Shown here: positions 46,336 through 55,240 of the stretch, one piece after another
Numbering within the stretch: the stretch's first letter is position 1
Layout of the letters: each line of letters starts with the position of its first letter
Source of the DNA: VXPW01 sp965115815
Lineage (GTDB): Bacteria > Pseudomonadota > Alphaproteobacteria > TMED109
DNA length: 64,000 bases
Assembly (NCBI GenBank): GCA_965115815.1
Contig: OZ220465.1
Span: 3,968,001-4,032,000 of the forward strand
Direction: 5' to 3'
Translations under genes and position numbers: made by a program
Notes under the pieces: generated by a model
What the model was told of the DNA's origin: nothing
Seen by the model: the letters and a program-made list of their open reading frames with translations, nothing else
The model's database searches: none

Positions 46336-47814
46336 TCACCCCTGGTTGGGGTCTGGTTGGCCGTAGTGCTCGTTGAGGATGTCTGCGGCCTTTCCGTTGA
46401 GGGCGATGTGGATGGCGACGAGAGGGTTGTAGCCGAGTGCCTCCATGGAGGTGAGGAAGCTGGAGCCTCGGCACCATGCGGTTGCGTGGAGCATGGTGCG
46501 GAACCATCCGGACACTTTGATCTTGACCTTGGTCATTCGGATCTTCTGTTCTCCGGCATTGTTGGTGAAGCTGACGTCGGGGTCCTTCATGAAGCGGAGG
46601 ACGGACGTCTCGTGTTTCACGAGACGTTCATGCAGGTTGTGGGCGTCGGACTTTGCGATGCGTCCCCGGGTTCCTTTCGTCCGCGGCGGGATATCGGGCA
46701 ACTCCTTGGCGCCTTGGGTGAGAAGGGTGCGGTAGCGCTTGCGCACGGCCCGGCGGTCGGTCTCGTTCAAGGCCTTGGATGCGCTCTGGTTGACCCTGTG
46801 GCAGACCCCGCGCAGCAGGCTCTTCATCAATCGCGCCCAGCGGTAGCCGTTGGACTCGACGACGAAGGCCAGTTCGCGCAGCAGGTGGCTGCCGCACAGC
46901 TGGTGGCGGCACTGATCGTAGCCCATGTATGCAGCCCAGCAGTCGTGGACCAGGACGCCCTGGTAGCGCGGGAGGATGCCGATCTCTTCGATCGCCTCCC
47001 GACCGCGCTTGCGGTGCGGGAACTTCACGGTCAGGGTGCCGTCGGTGACGACAGGGAGCCATGGGGTCTTGCCGGCGACCCGGAATCCGGTCTCATCGAC
47101 ATGCAAGGCCGGGCGTTGCAGGAGATGGGCCACGGCGACCTCCTCCCAAGATGCGAGCGCATCCTGAAAGCGCCGGACCTAGCCGAGACAGGTCGCCTCG
47201 GAGAGCTTGATGCCGGAGATCGCGTGCACGAGCGAGACAGCACGGCGCAGGGACAGCATCTGGGCGATCCGCAGGTTGAGGACCAAGGCCTGGATGCGGA
47301 CACCGTACTGCACGGGCCCCGGCATGAGGTCTGGGAACCGGCCCTTGGTCCGGGCCCGGCACTTCGGGCATTCCTTGATCTCGGCGTCGACGCGGCGCTC
47401 GACGACTTCGAACCCGAGGTCGTAGAGGACGCGGCGCTCCCGATCGACGGGGTCGACGTCGTCGAGGTCGGCGCCGCAAGCGTCGCAGGCATCGACGGTG
47501 ATCGTCTCCTGGACGGTGGTCGTGCGCCGGTGACCGCCCGTCTGCGGGTTCGGCTTCGGGCCCTTGCCGTGGCTCCCGGTGCGCCGCGCGCTCTCGTCCT
47601 TGTCCGTCTGGGACGGCGGCAGACCGGAGTTCCGGCTCGTCTTGCGCGTGGCCTTCTCCAGGAGCACGGCCAGCAGCAGCTGGAGCAGCATCCGCAGGCC
47701 GCGGACGAGCGCCTCGCACTCCGGGGAGACCTTGCCTTGCATGCGGAGATCCTGGAACCGCTTCTGGAAGGCGTCGACTTCCTGGCGCAGGGAGGTGCCG
47801 GCGACGCTCGTCAT
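46336..47814 (-). pseudogene. IS66-type transposase with one in-frame amber codon
   Basis: From MTSVAGTSLRQEVDAF the frame runs through a Lys/Arg-rich linker, a zinc-ribbon pair (ACDACGADL and IKECPKCRAR), LNLRIAQMLSLRRAVSLVHA and SGIKLSEATCLG, stops at TAG 47179-47181, then continues in the same frame as VRRFQDALASWEEVA, LHVDETGFRVAG (Asp), VLVHDCWAAYM (Asp) and TNNAGEQKIRM (Glu) to 46336. Only this single nonsense codon interrupts 492 codons. Read-through would give a full protein. Otherwise it is a very recent loss. Confidence 0.85.
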
Positions 47815-48134
47815 CCCGACGCCTCCACCCCCCGGACGGCCGCCCGCACGGCGAACCGCTCGCCTTCGGGCATCGTCCGGTAGCGCCGCGCCGGCGGCGG
47901 GCGCGTCCGGATGCCGCGGCGCTCCAAGGTCTCCAGCATCCCGAGGCCGGCCCCGACCCTGGAGCCGCCCTTTGCGGTCGTCCCGTGAAGGGGCTCGCAG
48001 AGGGTCTTCGCCCGCTCGGTGCGGCGGCAGGGGGAACACCGACCCACGGTCTCCCGAACCTCCGCGATCGGCGGGCGGGTCCGGCGGCGGCCCGAACAGG
48101 GGGTCGACTTCAGGTCGAGGATTCGCGGGTCCAT
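47811..48134 (-). pseudogene. DruA N-terminal fragment (element X)
   Basis: A 107-residue frame starting MDPRILDLKSTPCSGRRRTR. It has ETVGRCSPCRRTERAKTLCE and GGSRVGAGLGMLETLERRGI, the LxxxELxxTLCE...KxxxCLxxLxxLE N-terminal block found in front of DruA/DUF4338 proteins. The DruA core and any transposase are missing. A frameshifted sibling is at 53797-54187. The stop overlaps the transposase start at 47814. Confidence 0.7.
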
Positions 48135-49983
48135 GGGGATTCCCGCAGCCACGATTCGACGACAGCATGCGAATCGGCGGGCGCTGGTCAAGCGGTGCGT
48201 GGACGACCCGCCCACGCACCGAAACGTCACCTCCTATCCAAGGCCTGCCGGTATGGGAACACCGCCGTCACCTCGACGCACCTATCCGAATGCCATTGTC
48301 CCGCCGGGCGATCGACCCGTCGTCGCCTTCGATCCCTACCCGGCCGCCATCCACACCTCCGACGCGGTCCGCCCCGATGGCCCATCTTGGAGAGGGTCCC
48401 TCCTAGCAACGTCAAGCGCAGATCTCCGGCGGAGGGGAACGGCAGCCCACGGAACCCGCTCCACCAGACCGCACGGCGGACCCGCGACGTCCCGCGCGGG
48501 GTGCCCGGTCGCGTTGCGGACCCCTCCCCACAAGGCCGGAACGGGGAGCGGCAGCCGAAGATCGACCCACTTCTTGTCAGACGGACCCCGTGCATCCGGT
48601 CCTCGGCCGCAAGCGAGTGAAAGGGGCACGGAACAATGCCGGATCCGAACCCGTCAGGAAAAACGATTCGTCATCAGTAGGGGGGGGTGAGTAGATACCT
48701 TTCCTTCATAACCCAAGGCTATTCCGTTGTCGGGCCTGGATTGCTGATGTGACAGGGACCTGGCATGGTTGAGGCATCTTGGGTTCCCTGCACGCCGGTT
48801 TCCGTGGCCGTTGCTGGTGCATCAGGGCTCACCGGGCACGCTTTTTCGAGGGGTTCGAGCAGGGCTGTCCGGTGGCCCCGTCCGGCGGCGCGTTCCCGGC
48901 GTAGGACGCCGGGTCAGGGGCGACGGTTCATCCGCCGGGCGGGATGAGGATCGCGTCGAGCGCGTCCTGGGCGCGGGCGGCGTGGGTCAGGCAGGAGAGG
49001 CGGCGCGGCAGAGGGCGCACAGGGACCCTGCAGTGGTCCTCGTCACAGGTGAAGTCGCGTACGCAGTGCAGTCGTTCGATGACCCAAGGGTCGCGCACGA
49101 GCGCCGGAAGCATCTCGGGGTCCGCGCATTCGGGACCGAGCGAGGTGCGGCTCCAGGGGGTCTCGACCCTGCGCTCTTGGGGCTTGCGGTCTCGCGTTCG
49201 CGCTCGATGCGGAGGGCTTGGCGGCGACCGTGGAGAGCGGCGCAGCCGTTCCCCTCGGCGCTGGAGAGGTCAACCCCGGCACCGCGGCGGCGCTCGCTGC
49301 GCCCGTGCCCCGGGTCGAAGGTCTCGAACGAGGCCGCGCCCTCGAAGTCGACGGCCTCGAGGTCGTCGAGCAGGGTCTCCCGGTGATCCCGGATCGCCGT
49401 GCCGACAGCGTCGGCGCGGCGCTCGAGCAGCCGGCGCACGGTCTCGTGCCGAGCGTGCCTCGCGTCCAGGGGGACGCTGCGGCCCGGGACGTCGATCCTG
49501 CGGGCGAGGTCCCGCACGGCGGGGATCGCGTGGCTCCTCGCGTCGACCTCGACCTGGCCGAGGACCCTGCCGGTTCCGTGCGCGACCGCTGCGGCCCCTC
49601 ATCCGCCGCCCGTTCCCGGTCTGCCCGGAGGCGCCGCGGAGGTCTTGGCCGTCCTTGGCGAGCGGCGTGGTTGCGCCGGTCTGCCGGGCCGTCCACCGGC
49701 CGATGGCGGGATCCGGGGTCTCGGACGGCAGGTCGGCGAAGGGGGGGGGGAGGTGGTGGACGTGGGTGCGGTGGAGCGCGGCTTCGACGTACGGAAGCAC
49801 GAACCCGCCGCCGCCAGCGGTTTCCGGGTGCGCAGGGCGGCGCACCGGGCGCATGCGGTCACGCCGCGGTCGTGCGGCTCGGCGTCTCGGCGGCACCGTC
49901 GGTCCGTTCGTACCGGAAGATCTCCCGGGGCCTTTCATGCCGCCACACTTGACGTGCGTCGGTCCGTCCGTCATGGTGACGGC

Positions 49984-52335
49984 ATGCAAGTCGGACTTCG
50001 ACATCTCCGCGCCGACACGGTCGAGTGGCTGAAGGCGGCGGCGGCCGAGGACGGCCGGACGCGTCATGCGCTGGCGCGCGAGCTGTGCGAACGCGAGGAC
50101 TGGCGCAACGCCCGGGGCCAGCCCTGCGTGTCCCAGGCGCGCGGGGTTCTGCCCGGGATCGCAAAGCGGGCGGGGTTCATGCTGCCCGCGGCGCGGCCGG
50201 GTCCGTGCCGCACGCCGGGCCGTCCGGGCGGCGAGGTGGCGCGCACCGACCCGGACCGGAAGCTGGCGTGCACGCTGGCGGATCTCGGGGAGGTCACCTT
50301 GGTCCCGGTGGGCGCGGCCCCGGACCGGCGCCGCTGGCGCGAGATGATGGAGACCCATCATCCGCAGGGTTGGAAGCACCGGCCGGGGAAGGTCCTCAAC
50401 TTCTGGGTCGTGTCGTCGCGCCACGGCCGTCTCGGCGGCCTCGGGTATACGGCCGCAGGCTGGCATCAGGCGGCCCGGGACGCGGCCATCGGCTGGTCGG
50501 CGACGGCGCGAGCCGCGAATCTGGTGCAGCTGGTCCAGCAGCACCGCTTTCTCCTGCTGCCCGGCGTCCGGGTTGCCCGGCTGGCCTCGCACGTGCTGGC
50601 CCGGTCGACGGCGCGCCTGGCCGCGGACTGGAAGGCGGCGCACGGGACCCGGCCGCAGGCGGTCTACACGTATGTGGGACCCGAGCACCGCGGCACCTGC
50701 TATCGTGCGGCCGGGTGGAGCCGCTGCGCCGAACCGACCTCGGGCCGGCCGCCGGGAGGCCGTGCGACCACGCCGAAGGCGGTGTGGATCCGGCCCTTGG
50801 CCGAGGGCTGGCGAGAGGTCCTGTCTCGGGAGCGGGGCACCGTCCTCGGTACCACGTCGGAGCCGTGGCGGCCCGGGAACGCCGACTGGGCCGACATCGA
50901 GTATGGCCGCGGTTCGCATCCCGACGGCCGCGTGCGCCAGCGGGTGCTGGCGATGGGCCGGGCTTGGGAGAACGCTCCGGGCGCGTCCCTGCCCGTGATC
51001 TTCCCGTCTGCCGCCGCGCAGAAGGCCGCGTACCGGCTGTTGTCCAGCGCCCGGGTCACGATGGAACACATCCTCGATCCCCACGCCGAAGCCACGGTCG
51101 AACGCTGCCGGCAGGAGCGGGTCGTCCTCGCCCTGCAGGACACCACGACGCTGAATTACAACGGGCACTGCAAGACGAAAGGGTTGGTGAACCTTGGAGG
51201 CGGGGGCTCGGGCACCCGGGGAATCCTTGCCCATTTCACGCTGGCGGTGACCGAGGGCCGCCGCCCGCTCGGCGTGATCGACCTCAACGCCACCCAGCGC
51301 GAGGGCACGGAAGCCCCGGACCGCGACGCCACCGAGCGCGAGGGCACGGCAGCCCCGGACCGCGACGCCACCGAGCGCGAGGGCACGGCAGCCCCGGACC
51401 GCGACGCGGTCAAGCCGGAGAGTGTGCGCTGGCTTCAGGGACTCGAACGCGCCCGCCAGCTGGCCGCCGCCTGCCCCGACACCCGGGTGGTCACGGTCTG
51501 CGACCGCGAAGGCGACATCTGGGAAATGTTCGTACAGGCGCGCGCCGGCGGCGTCGGGCTCCTCGTACGCTCCGACCGCGGCCGGCAGCGACGGGTGGTC
51601 CGCAGCGACGGCTCCGTGGCGGACCTGTGGGAGGCCATGGCAGAGCAGCCGGTTCTGGGAACGAAGACGGTCCACCTCGCCGCCTGCGGCGGACCCCGTC
51701 AGCGCCTCAAGCGCACCGTGATCCTCGAGCTCCGCGCCGCCGCCGTCCACCTCGTGCCGCCGAAGAACCGGGACGACCGGATGCCGATGCCCGTGCTCGC
51801 CGTCTCGGTCCGGGAAGCCCGGCCGCCCCAGGGCCGCGATCCGCTCCACTGGGTGCTGCTCTCCACCGAGGGCGAGGCCAACCTCCAGCACGCTCGACGC
51901 ATCGTCGCCTGGTACGAGGCACGCTGGACCATCGAGGAGTACTTCCGGGTCCTCAAGGTCGGCGCCCGGATCGAAGAACGCAAGCTGCAGGACGCCGACG
52001 ACCTGCGCAAGTGCCTCGCTTTCGATGCCATCACCGCATGGCGGGTCATGGACCTCGAGCGCCTCGCGCGCGATCAGCCCGACCGCCCCGCCCTCGAGTT
52101 CTTCACCGACCGCGAAATCGGGGTTCTCTACCGATGGCTCCGGTACTATCGCATCATCCGTGCCCCGCCTGGGAAGCCGCCCGACATCCGCACCTTTGTG
52201 GTCGATCTCGCCCGCATGGCGGGCTTCCGGCCCAGCAAACGTCAGCCGCTTCCGGGTACTGCCAAAATCTGGCAGGCGTGGCGGAAATTCAAGACCGGAC
52301 TCGAATTCGTCCAATCAGAAGGGAACCGCACATGA
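49984..52335 (+). CDS. DruA-domain/IS4 transposase fusion
   Basis: A 783-residue uninterrupted protein. N-terminal helix-rich block MQVGLRHLRADTVEWLKAAA and CEREDWRNARGQPCVSQARG (residues 1-60), then a DruA/DUF4338 domain (about 90-260): LVPVGAAPDRRRWREMME, FWVVSSRHGRLGGLGYTA, FLLLPGVRVARLASHVLARS, YVGPEHRGTCYRAAGWSRC. An IS4 transposase follows: RVLAMGRAWENAPGASLPVI, LALQDTTTLNYNG (Asp), VVTVCDREGDIWEMF (Asp) and the YREK motif YEARWTIEEYFRVLK (Glu and Lys). Between the two Asp sites lie three 13-residue repeats (51289-51405). The start at 49984 is the first ATG after the left end. All catalytic residues are present. Confidence 0.92.
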   Translation: MQVGLRHLRADTVEWLKAAAAEDGRTRHALARELCEREDWRNARGQPCVSQARGVLPGIAKRAGFMLPAARPGPCRTPGRPGGEVARTDPDRKLACTLADLGEVTLVPVGAAPDRRRWREMMETHHPQGWKHRPGKVLNFWVVSSRHGRLGGLGYTAAGWHQAARDAAIGWSATARAANLVQLVQQHRFLLLPGVRVARLASHVLARSTARLAADWKAAHGTRPQAVYTYVGPEHRGTCYRAAGWSRCAEPTSGRPPGGRATTPKAVWIRPLAEGWREVLSRERGTVLGTTSEPWRPGNADWADIEYGRGSHPDGRVRQRVLAMGRAWENAPGASLPVIFPSAAAQKAAYRLLSSARVTMEHILDPHAEATVERCRQERVVLALQDTTTLNYNGHCKTKGLVNLGGGGSGTRGILAHFTLAVTEGRRPLGVIDLNATQREGTEAPDRDATEREGTAAPDRDATEREGTAAPDRDAVKPESVRWLQGLERARQLAAACPDTRVVTVCDREGDIWEMFVQARAGGVGLLVRSDRGRQRRVVRSDGSVADLWEAMAEQPVLGTKTVHLAACGGPRQRLKRTVILELRAAAVHLVPPKNRDDRMPMPVLAVSVREARPPQGRDPLHWVLLSTEGEANLQHARRIVAWYEARWTIEEYFRVLKVGARIEERKLQDADDLRKCLAFDAITAWRVMDLERLARDQPDRPALEFFTDREIGVLYRWLRYYRIIRAPPGKPPDIRTFVVDLARMAGFRPSKRQPLPGTAKIWQAWRKFKTGLEFVQSEGNRT
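51289..51405 (+). repeat. Three 39-bp tandem repeats inside the transposase
   Basis: Unit ATEREGTAAPDRD encoded three times in frame (first copy has Gln and Glu variants). The relative at 26247-30717 has no such repeats at this point. Highly alike copies suggest recent slippage in a flexible linker between two catalytic aspartates. Confidence 0.92.
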
Positions 52336-52997
52336 GCCAGATTGCGTCAACAACGGGCTATTGAAAGTCCCGGGGCGGGCCGGAGGGACGGAAGCGCGCG
52401 GAGTCGCCGGGCGCGCGGCCGTCCCGGCGAGCGCCCGTTCGCCGCGCGATCGCAGGTGCCGGCGAAGCGCGAGACGTCGACGAACGTCTCCGCGGGGAAC
52501 ACCGGATCTCCGGGCGCGGCTTCGAGGTCGGCGAACCGCCGTCGAAGGCTCGGGCCGAGCACGCGGGACGCCGGGTTCGGCCTCTCCCTCGGGTTGGGAA
52601 GGACGAACCGGGAAGGGTGCGCGATCCGATGCCGGCGCCGGAACTGCGGCTCCGCAGTCCCGCCGATCCCGCGGTCGCGTGCAGCAAGCGTGCACGCGAC
52701 CGGCTGCCCGCCGACCCGCGCGACCCGGGTCTCGCCGGGCAGGGCGACCGGGCGCAGGCCCTTGCCGAGGATGCCGGGAAACCGCAGGTAGGGAGACTCC
52801 TTCCCCCGACGGTCCCGGAGCCGGTGCGCACGTGCGCCACGGGTCGGGCGCACCGTCCCCGCGCGAAGGTCGATGAGGGAAGCCGGGGTCGCAAGCGTCG
52901 TCATGGCCGGCACAAGGCCACGGCGAAAACAGAATGTCCAGACCAACATCAGCATGCGCCGATTGCCGGGACGACAACGGAAGAGTCCTGACCCATG

Positions 52998-53230
52998 TTT
53001 AACGAGATTTCGCCGATTCGGGCCCGAAATCGCCGATTTCCGGGGTTCTGATCGAAGAAACCCTTGGAACACAAGGGTCCTTCTGTCGGAGCCTCCAAAG
53101 TAGTGCCATGTTCTTTTAGGGTCGCCCCTTGCAGCCGGCCGAATCGGCATTCGGTTGGGTGCAGGTTCCTTCGACGGACCCGAACCGGCGGCCGCAAGGG
53201 TCGCTCCTACACCCCCTGCCGGTGGGGGGA
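52998..53230. repeat. MITE-E, partial inverted copy
   Basis: Begins GTTTAACGAGATTTCGCC and follows the reverse complement of the right half of 35420-35824, including AAGTAGTGCCATGTTC against its GAACATGGCACTACTTT. The other terminus is missing. Confidence 0.72.
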
Positions 53231-53254
53231 ATCGGTGCGCCGGGGCGACCGGGG

Positions 53255-53632
53255 GCGGCCGCGAACGCGGCTCCATCTCGGCACCGACTTTCCGATCAAG
53301 CCGGAGCTGTGGGGAGACCTCGGTCGGCGAATCGACGAGATCCTCAGCCCGCAGTCCACCTTCCTGCCGGTCTCCCTGCCCGCGAAGGCCGAAGGCGAAG
53401 CCCGACGGACGCTGCCCGTCTCGTGGCCGCAGCCCCTCCGGCGCCCCGGAAGATCGATCTCCAGGAAGTCGACGTCACCCGTCTCGAGAGGGTGCGGCCG
53501 CGTTCCTGCGGTGTCGAGCCCGTGGGTTTATGGGCCGTCCGGAAGGCCGGCCTGGACCGCCGGCTGGAGCCTCTGGAGGCGCCCGGCCCGCTGCGGTCGG
53601 CCGCGCTGGGTTCGATTCTCGGACGCCAGGCG
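53255..53632 (+). pseudogene. N-terminal fragment of an IS1634-like transposase
   Basis: Read across one frame change, the stretch gives DFPIKPELWGDLGRRIDEIL and SPQSTFLPVSLPAKAEGEAR, then KIDLQEVDVTRLERVRPRSC, GVEPVGLWAVRKAGLDRRLE and RSAALGSILGRQARP. This is the conserved N-terminal part of one IS1634-family branch, different from the copy at 32966-34690. It stops where the DruA element X begins (CAATGGCATTCGG, 53634). Confidence 0.65.
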
Positions 53633-53633
53633 C

Positions 53634-54187
53634 GCCCCAATGGCATTCGGATATGCGCGTCGAGGTGACGGCGGTTTTCCCACACCGGCAAGCCTTGGAT
53701 AGGAAGTGACGTTTCGGTGCTTGGGCGGGTCGGTCCACGCACCGCTTGACCAGCGCCCGCCAATTCGCATGATGCGGTCGAATCGTGGATGCGGGAATCC
53801 CCATGGACCCGCGAATCATCGATCTGAAATCGACCCCCTTTTCGGGCCGCCGCCGGACCCGGCGGCAGATCGCAGAGGTTCGGGAGACCGTGGGTCGGTG
53901 TTTCCCACTACAGTCGCAACGAGCTTGCGAAGACCCTCTGCGAGCCTCTCCACGGGACGACGGCGAAGGGCGGCTCCAAGGTCGGGGTCTGCCTCGGGAT
54001 GCGGGAGACCCGGGAGCGCCACGGCATCCTGACGTCGCCGCCCGTGCGCGAAGATCACGTCTGCAACAGGACCTCCGCCCCGGTCTGGACTTCGCGGCCT
54101 CCGACCCGCAGCCGAAGATCGTGGCTCCGCGGTCGGAACGGCGCCCGCTTCGCGTCGAGCCGGTCCCCGACACCGAGGGGCGGCAGC
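53634..54187 (+). pseudogene. DruA N-terminal fragment (element X), second copy
   Basis: Starts with the element-end string CAATGGCATTCGGATATG. Coding begins at about 53797: MDPRIIDLKSTPFSGRRRTR, RRQIAEVRETVGRCFP, then after a frameshift LAKTLCEPLHGTTAKGGSKV and, near the end, APRSERRPLRVEPVPDTEGR, the block that precedes the DruA core. It is cut by the ISAs1 fragment that starts near 54188. Its 5' region is collinear with 47811-48294 (inverted). Confidence 0.68.
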
Positions 54188-55240
54188 CAAGGTGATCCCA
54201 TGCTTGTTGCTGTTATGCGATCGGAGTCTTGATCGCGGCGCGGGTCGCCGCGTTCGAGTCTGCGATTGTGAGATGTGCGGACGTCTGCGGCTCGGTGGCG
54301 GCGTGGAGCGGGGCGCGAGGGGCCCGCTTCGGCGGATCCGGGGCGAGCGAGAGGCCTGCCGGGTTGGGGGCCCGGCTCGGAGGCTTGCGGTTTCGGTCGG
54401 GGTGTGGGCGCGGTCCGCCGGGTCTTGTGACGGCGTGCAGGATCTGCTTGCGCGGGTCGGCATAGGGGTGACGGGCGTCGGCGAAGCTGGGGAAGGGCTG
54501 GGGCAGCTGCCGCGGGTGGTGGAGGATGACGGCAAGGGCGAGGGTGTGGAGGATCGCGTGGTGTGCGGGCGCGTTGCGGGCCCGGAGCCTGGAGTCGTCT
54601 TCGCGGAAGGTGGGGTCGCGGATGGGGTGATGGCTTTCGACCCCCAGGGACCGCGGTTCCCTGCGAGTACTTGTTGCGGCGAGGCGCGGTCGGCCTCGAC
54701 CGAGGTCCTGCCGGAGGCGTGCTCGGTGGTCGGTTTTCCGGATTTCTTGCATTCGACGCGCCGGGTGACACGAACGATCGGTTGGACATGAGGATCGTGG
54801 ATCATCTTCGCTGGAGGGGTGAAGACTTCGATGCTGCGCGGCTTGATGCGGCCGTGCTCGAGCGTGGGCGTTTCGCGGTAGCGTCCCGTGCTCGTGGTCT
54901 CCCAATGGATGCTCTCGAACGTCTCGAAGGTCTTGGACGCGTGGCCCTTGACCGTCATCATCCCGTCGGCGCCCCGGGTCTCGACGATCCGCCGTGCCGT
55001 CTCGCGGGGGGTGGGGAGCGCATCGAGGGTGCGCAGACGGCCGGCCACCGGCGCGGTCTCGAGCGTGGCGTGGACGGCGGCGATCTCCCCGCCCTCGTCG
55101 GGATCGTTGAGGATCGAGACCGGCATACCGGTCCCGTGCTCGATCCGCGAGACCGTCTCGTCAGGATCCTCGCCGGTGCGGTGGGCGCCGCGAAGGCGCG
55201 TGCCGTCGACCGCGATCGCGCGGCCGACCCGCAGGCGCGG
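54188..55240 (-). pseudogene. ISAs1 transposase, C-terminal fragment
   Basis: The frame 55126 to about 54700 reads MPVSILNDPDEGGEIAAVHA, LRTLDALPTPRETARRIVET (second Asp) and EVFTPPAKMIHDPHVQPIVR and is close to residues 330-500 of the 27299-29113 protein; afterwards the frame shifts (HPIRDPTFREDDSRLRA appears in another frame). The left end resembles the 27044 terminus (GATCCCATGCT). The N-terminal DruA part was removed where the 55241 element begins. Confidence 0.82.

Larger units (their letters stand above)
46012..48699 (-). mobile_element. Transposon with about 320-bp inverted arms
   Basis: The two ends (GTATCTACTCACC.../...GGTGAGTAGATAC) are extended into arms 46012-46330 and 48380-48699 that are inverted copies over roughly 320 bases. 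An 8-bp duplication CTTTCCTT flanks the unit (46004-46011, 48700-48707). Inside are an IS66-type transposase gene with one amber codon and a DruA N-terminal fragment. The MITEs at 17643-17810 and 30871-31036 share its ends. IS66 elements also make 8-bp duplications, but such long arms are unusual for them. Confidence 0.8.
49931..52367 (+). mobile_element. DruA-IS4 element (2437 bp)
   Basis: Ends CCTTTCATGCCGCCACACTTGACG and (reversed) CTTTCAATAGCCCGTTGTTGACG, flanked by an exact 8-bp duplication TCCCGGGG (49923-49930 and 52368-52375). It is inserted in the DruA-ISAs1 element. The single gene is intact, so this is the best candidate for an active member. Confidence 0.9.
48930..52902 (-). pseudogene. 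DruA-domain/ISAs1 transposase, interrupted and decayed
   Basis: Right of the insert (52902 down to 52376): MTTLATPASLIDLRAGTVRP, YLRFPGILGKGLRPVAL, a WI-less GIGGTAEPQFRRRHRIAH, SRFVLPNPRERPNPASRVLG and VFPAETFVDVSRFAGTCDRA, a degraded DruA domain. Left of it (49930 to 48930): LAKDGQDLRGASGQTGNGRR, VRDLARRIDVPGRSVPLDAR (second Asp), FDPGHGRSERR and WVIERLHCVRDFTCDEDHCR (Glu), an ISAs1 catalytic domain with several frameshifts. Both halves are on the minus strand in the expected order, so they are one split DruA-ISAs1 fusion. Confidence 0.78.
48722..52983 (-). mobile_element. DruA-ISAs1 element split by a DruA-IS4 element
   Basis: Weakly matching ends TTCCGTTGTCGGGCCTGG and (reversed) TTCCGTTGTCGTCCCGGCA mark the outer element. 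It is interrupted at 49930 by the IS4-type element with an 8-bp duplication. Outer length without the insert is about 1.8 kb. Its ends differ from the ISAs1 element at 27044-29201. Confidence 0.7.

Noticed and set aside
4849..47181. Several in-frame TAG codons in transposase genes, as a hint of amber reassignment
   Set aside because: The helicase and other intact genes end normally, including with TAG, and the affected transposases mostly carry frameshifts too; ordinary decay explains them.
49270..52314. 1014-residue open frame on the minus strand opposite the DruA-IS4 gene
   Set aside because: It is a shadow of the plus-strand transposase and lacks any recognisable domain; only its flanking parts outside 49931-52367 belong to the true ISAs1 fusion.
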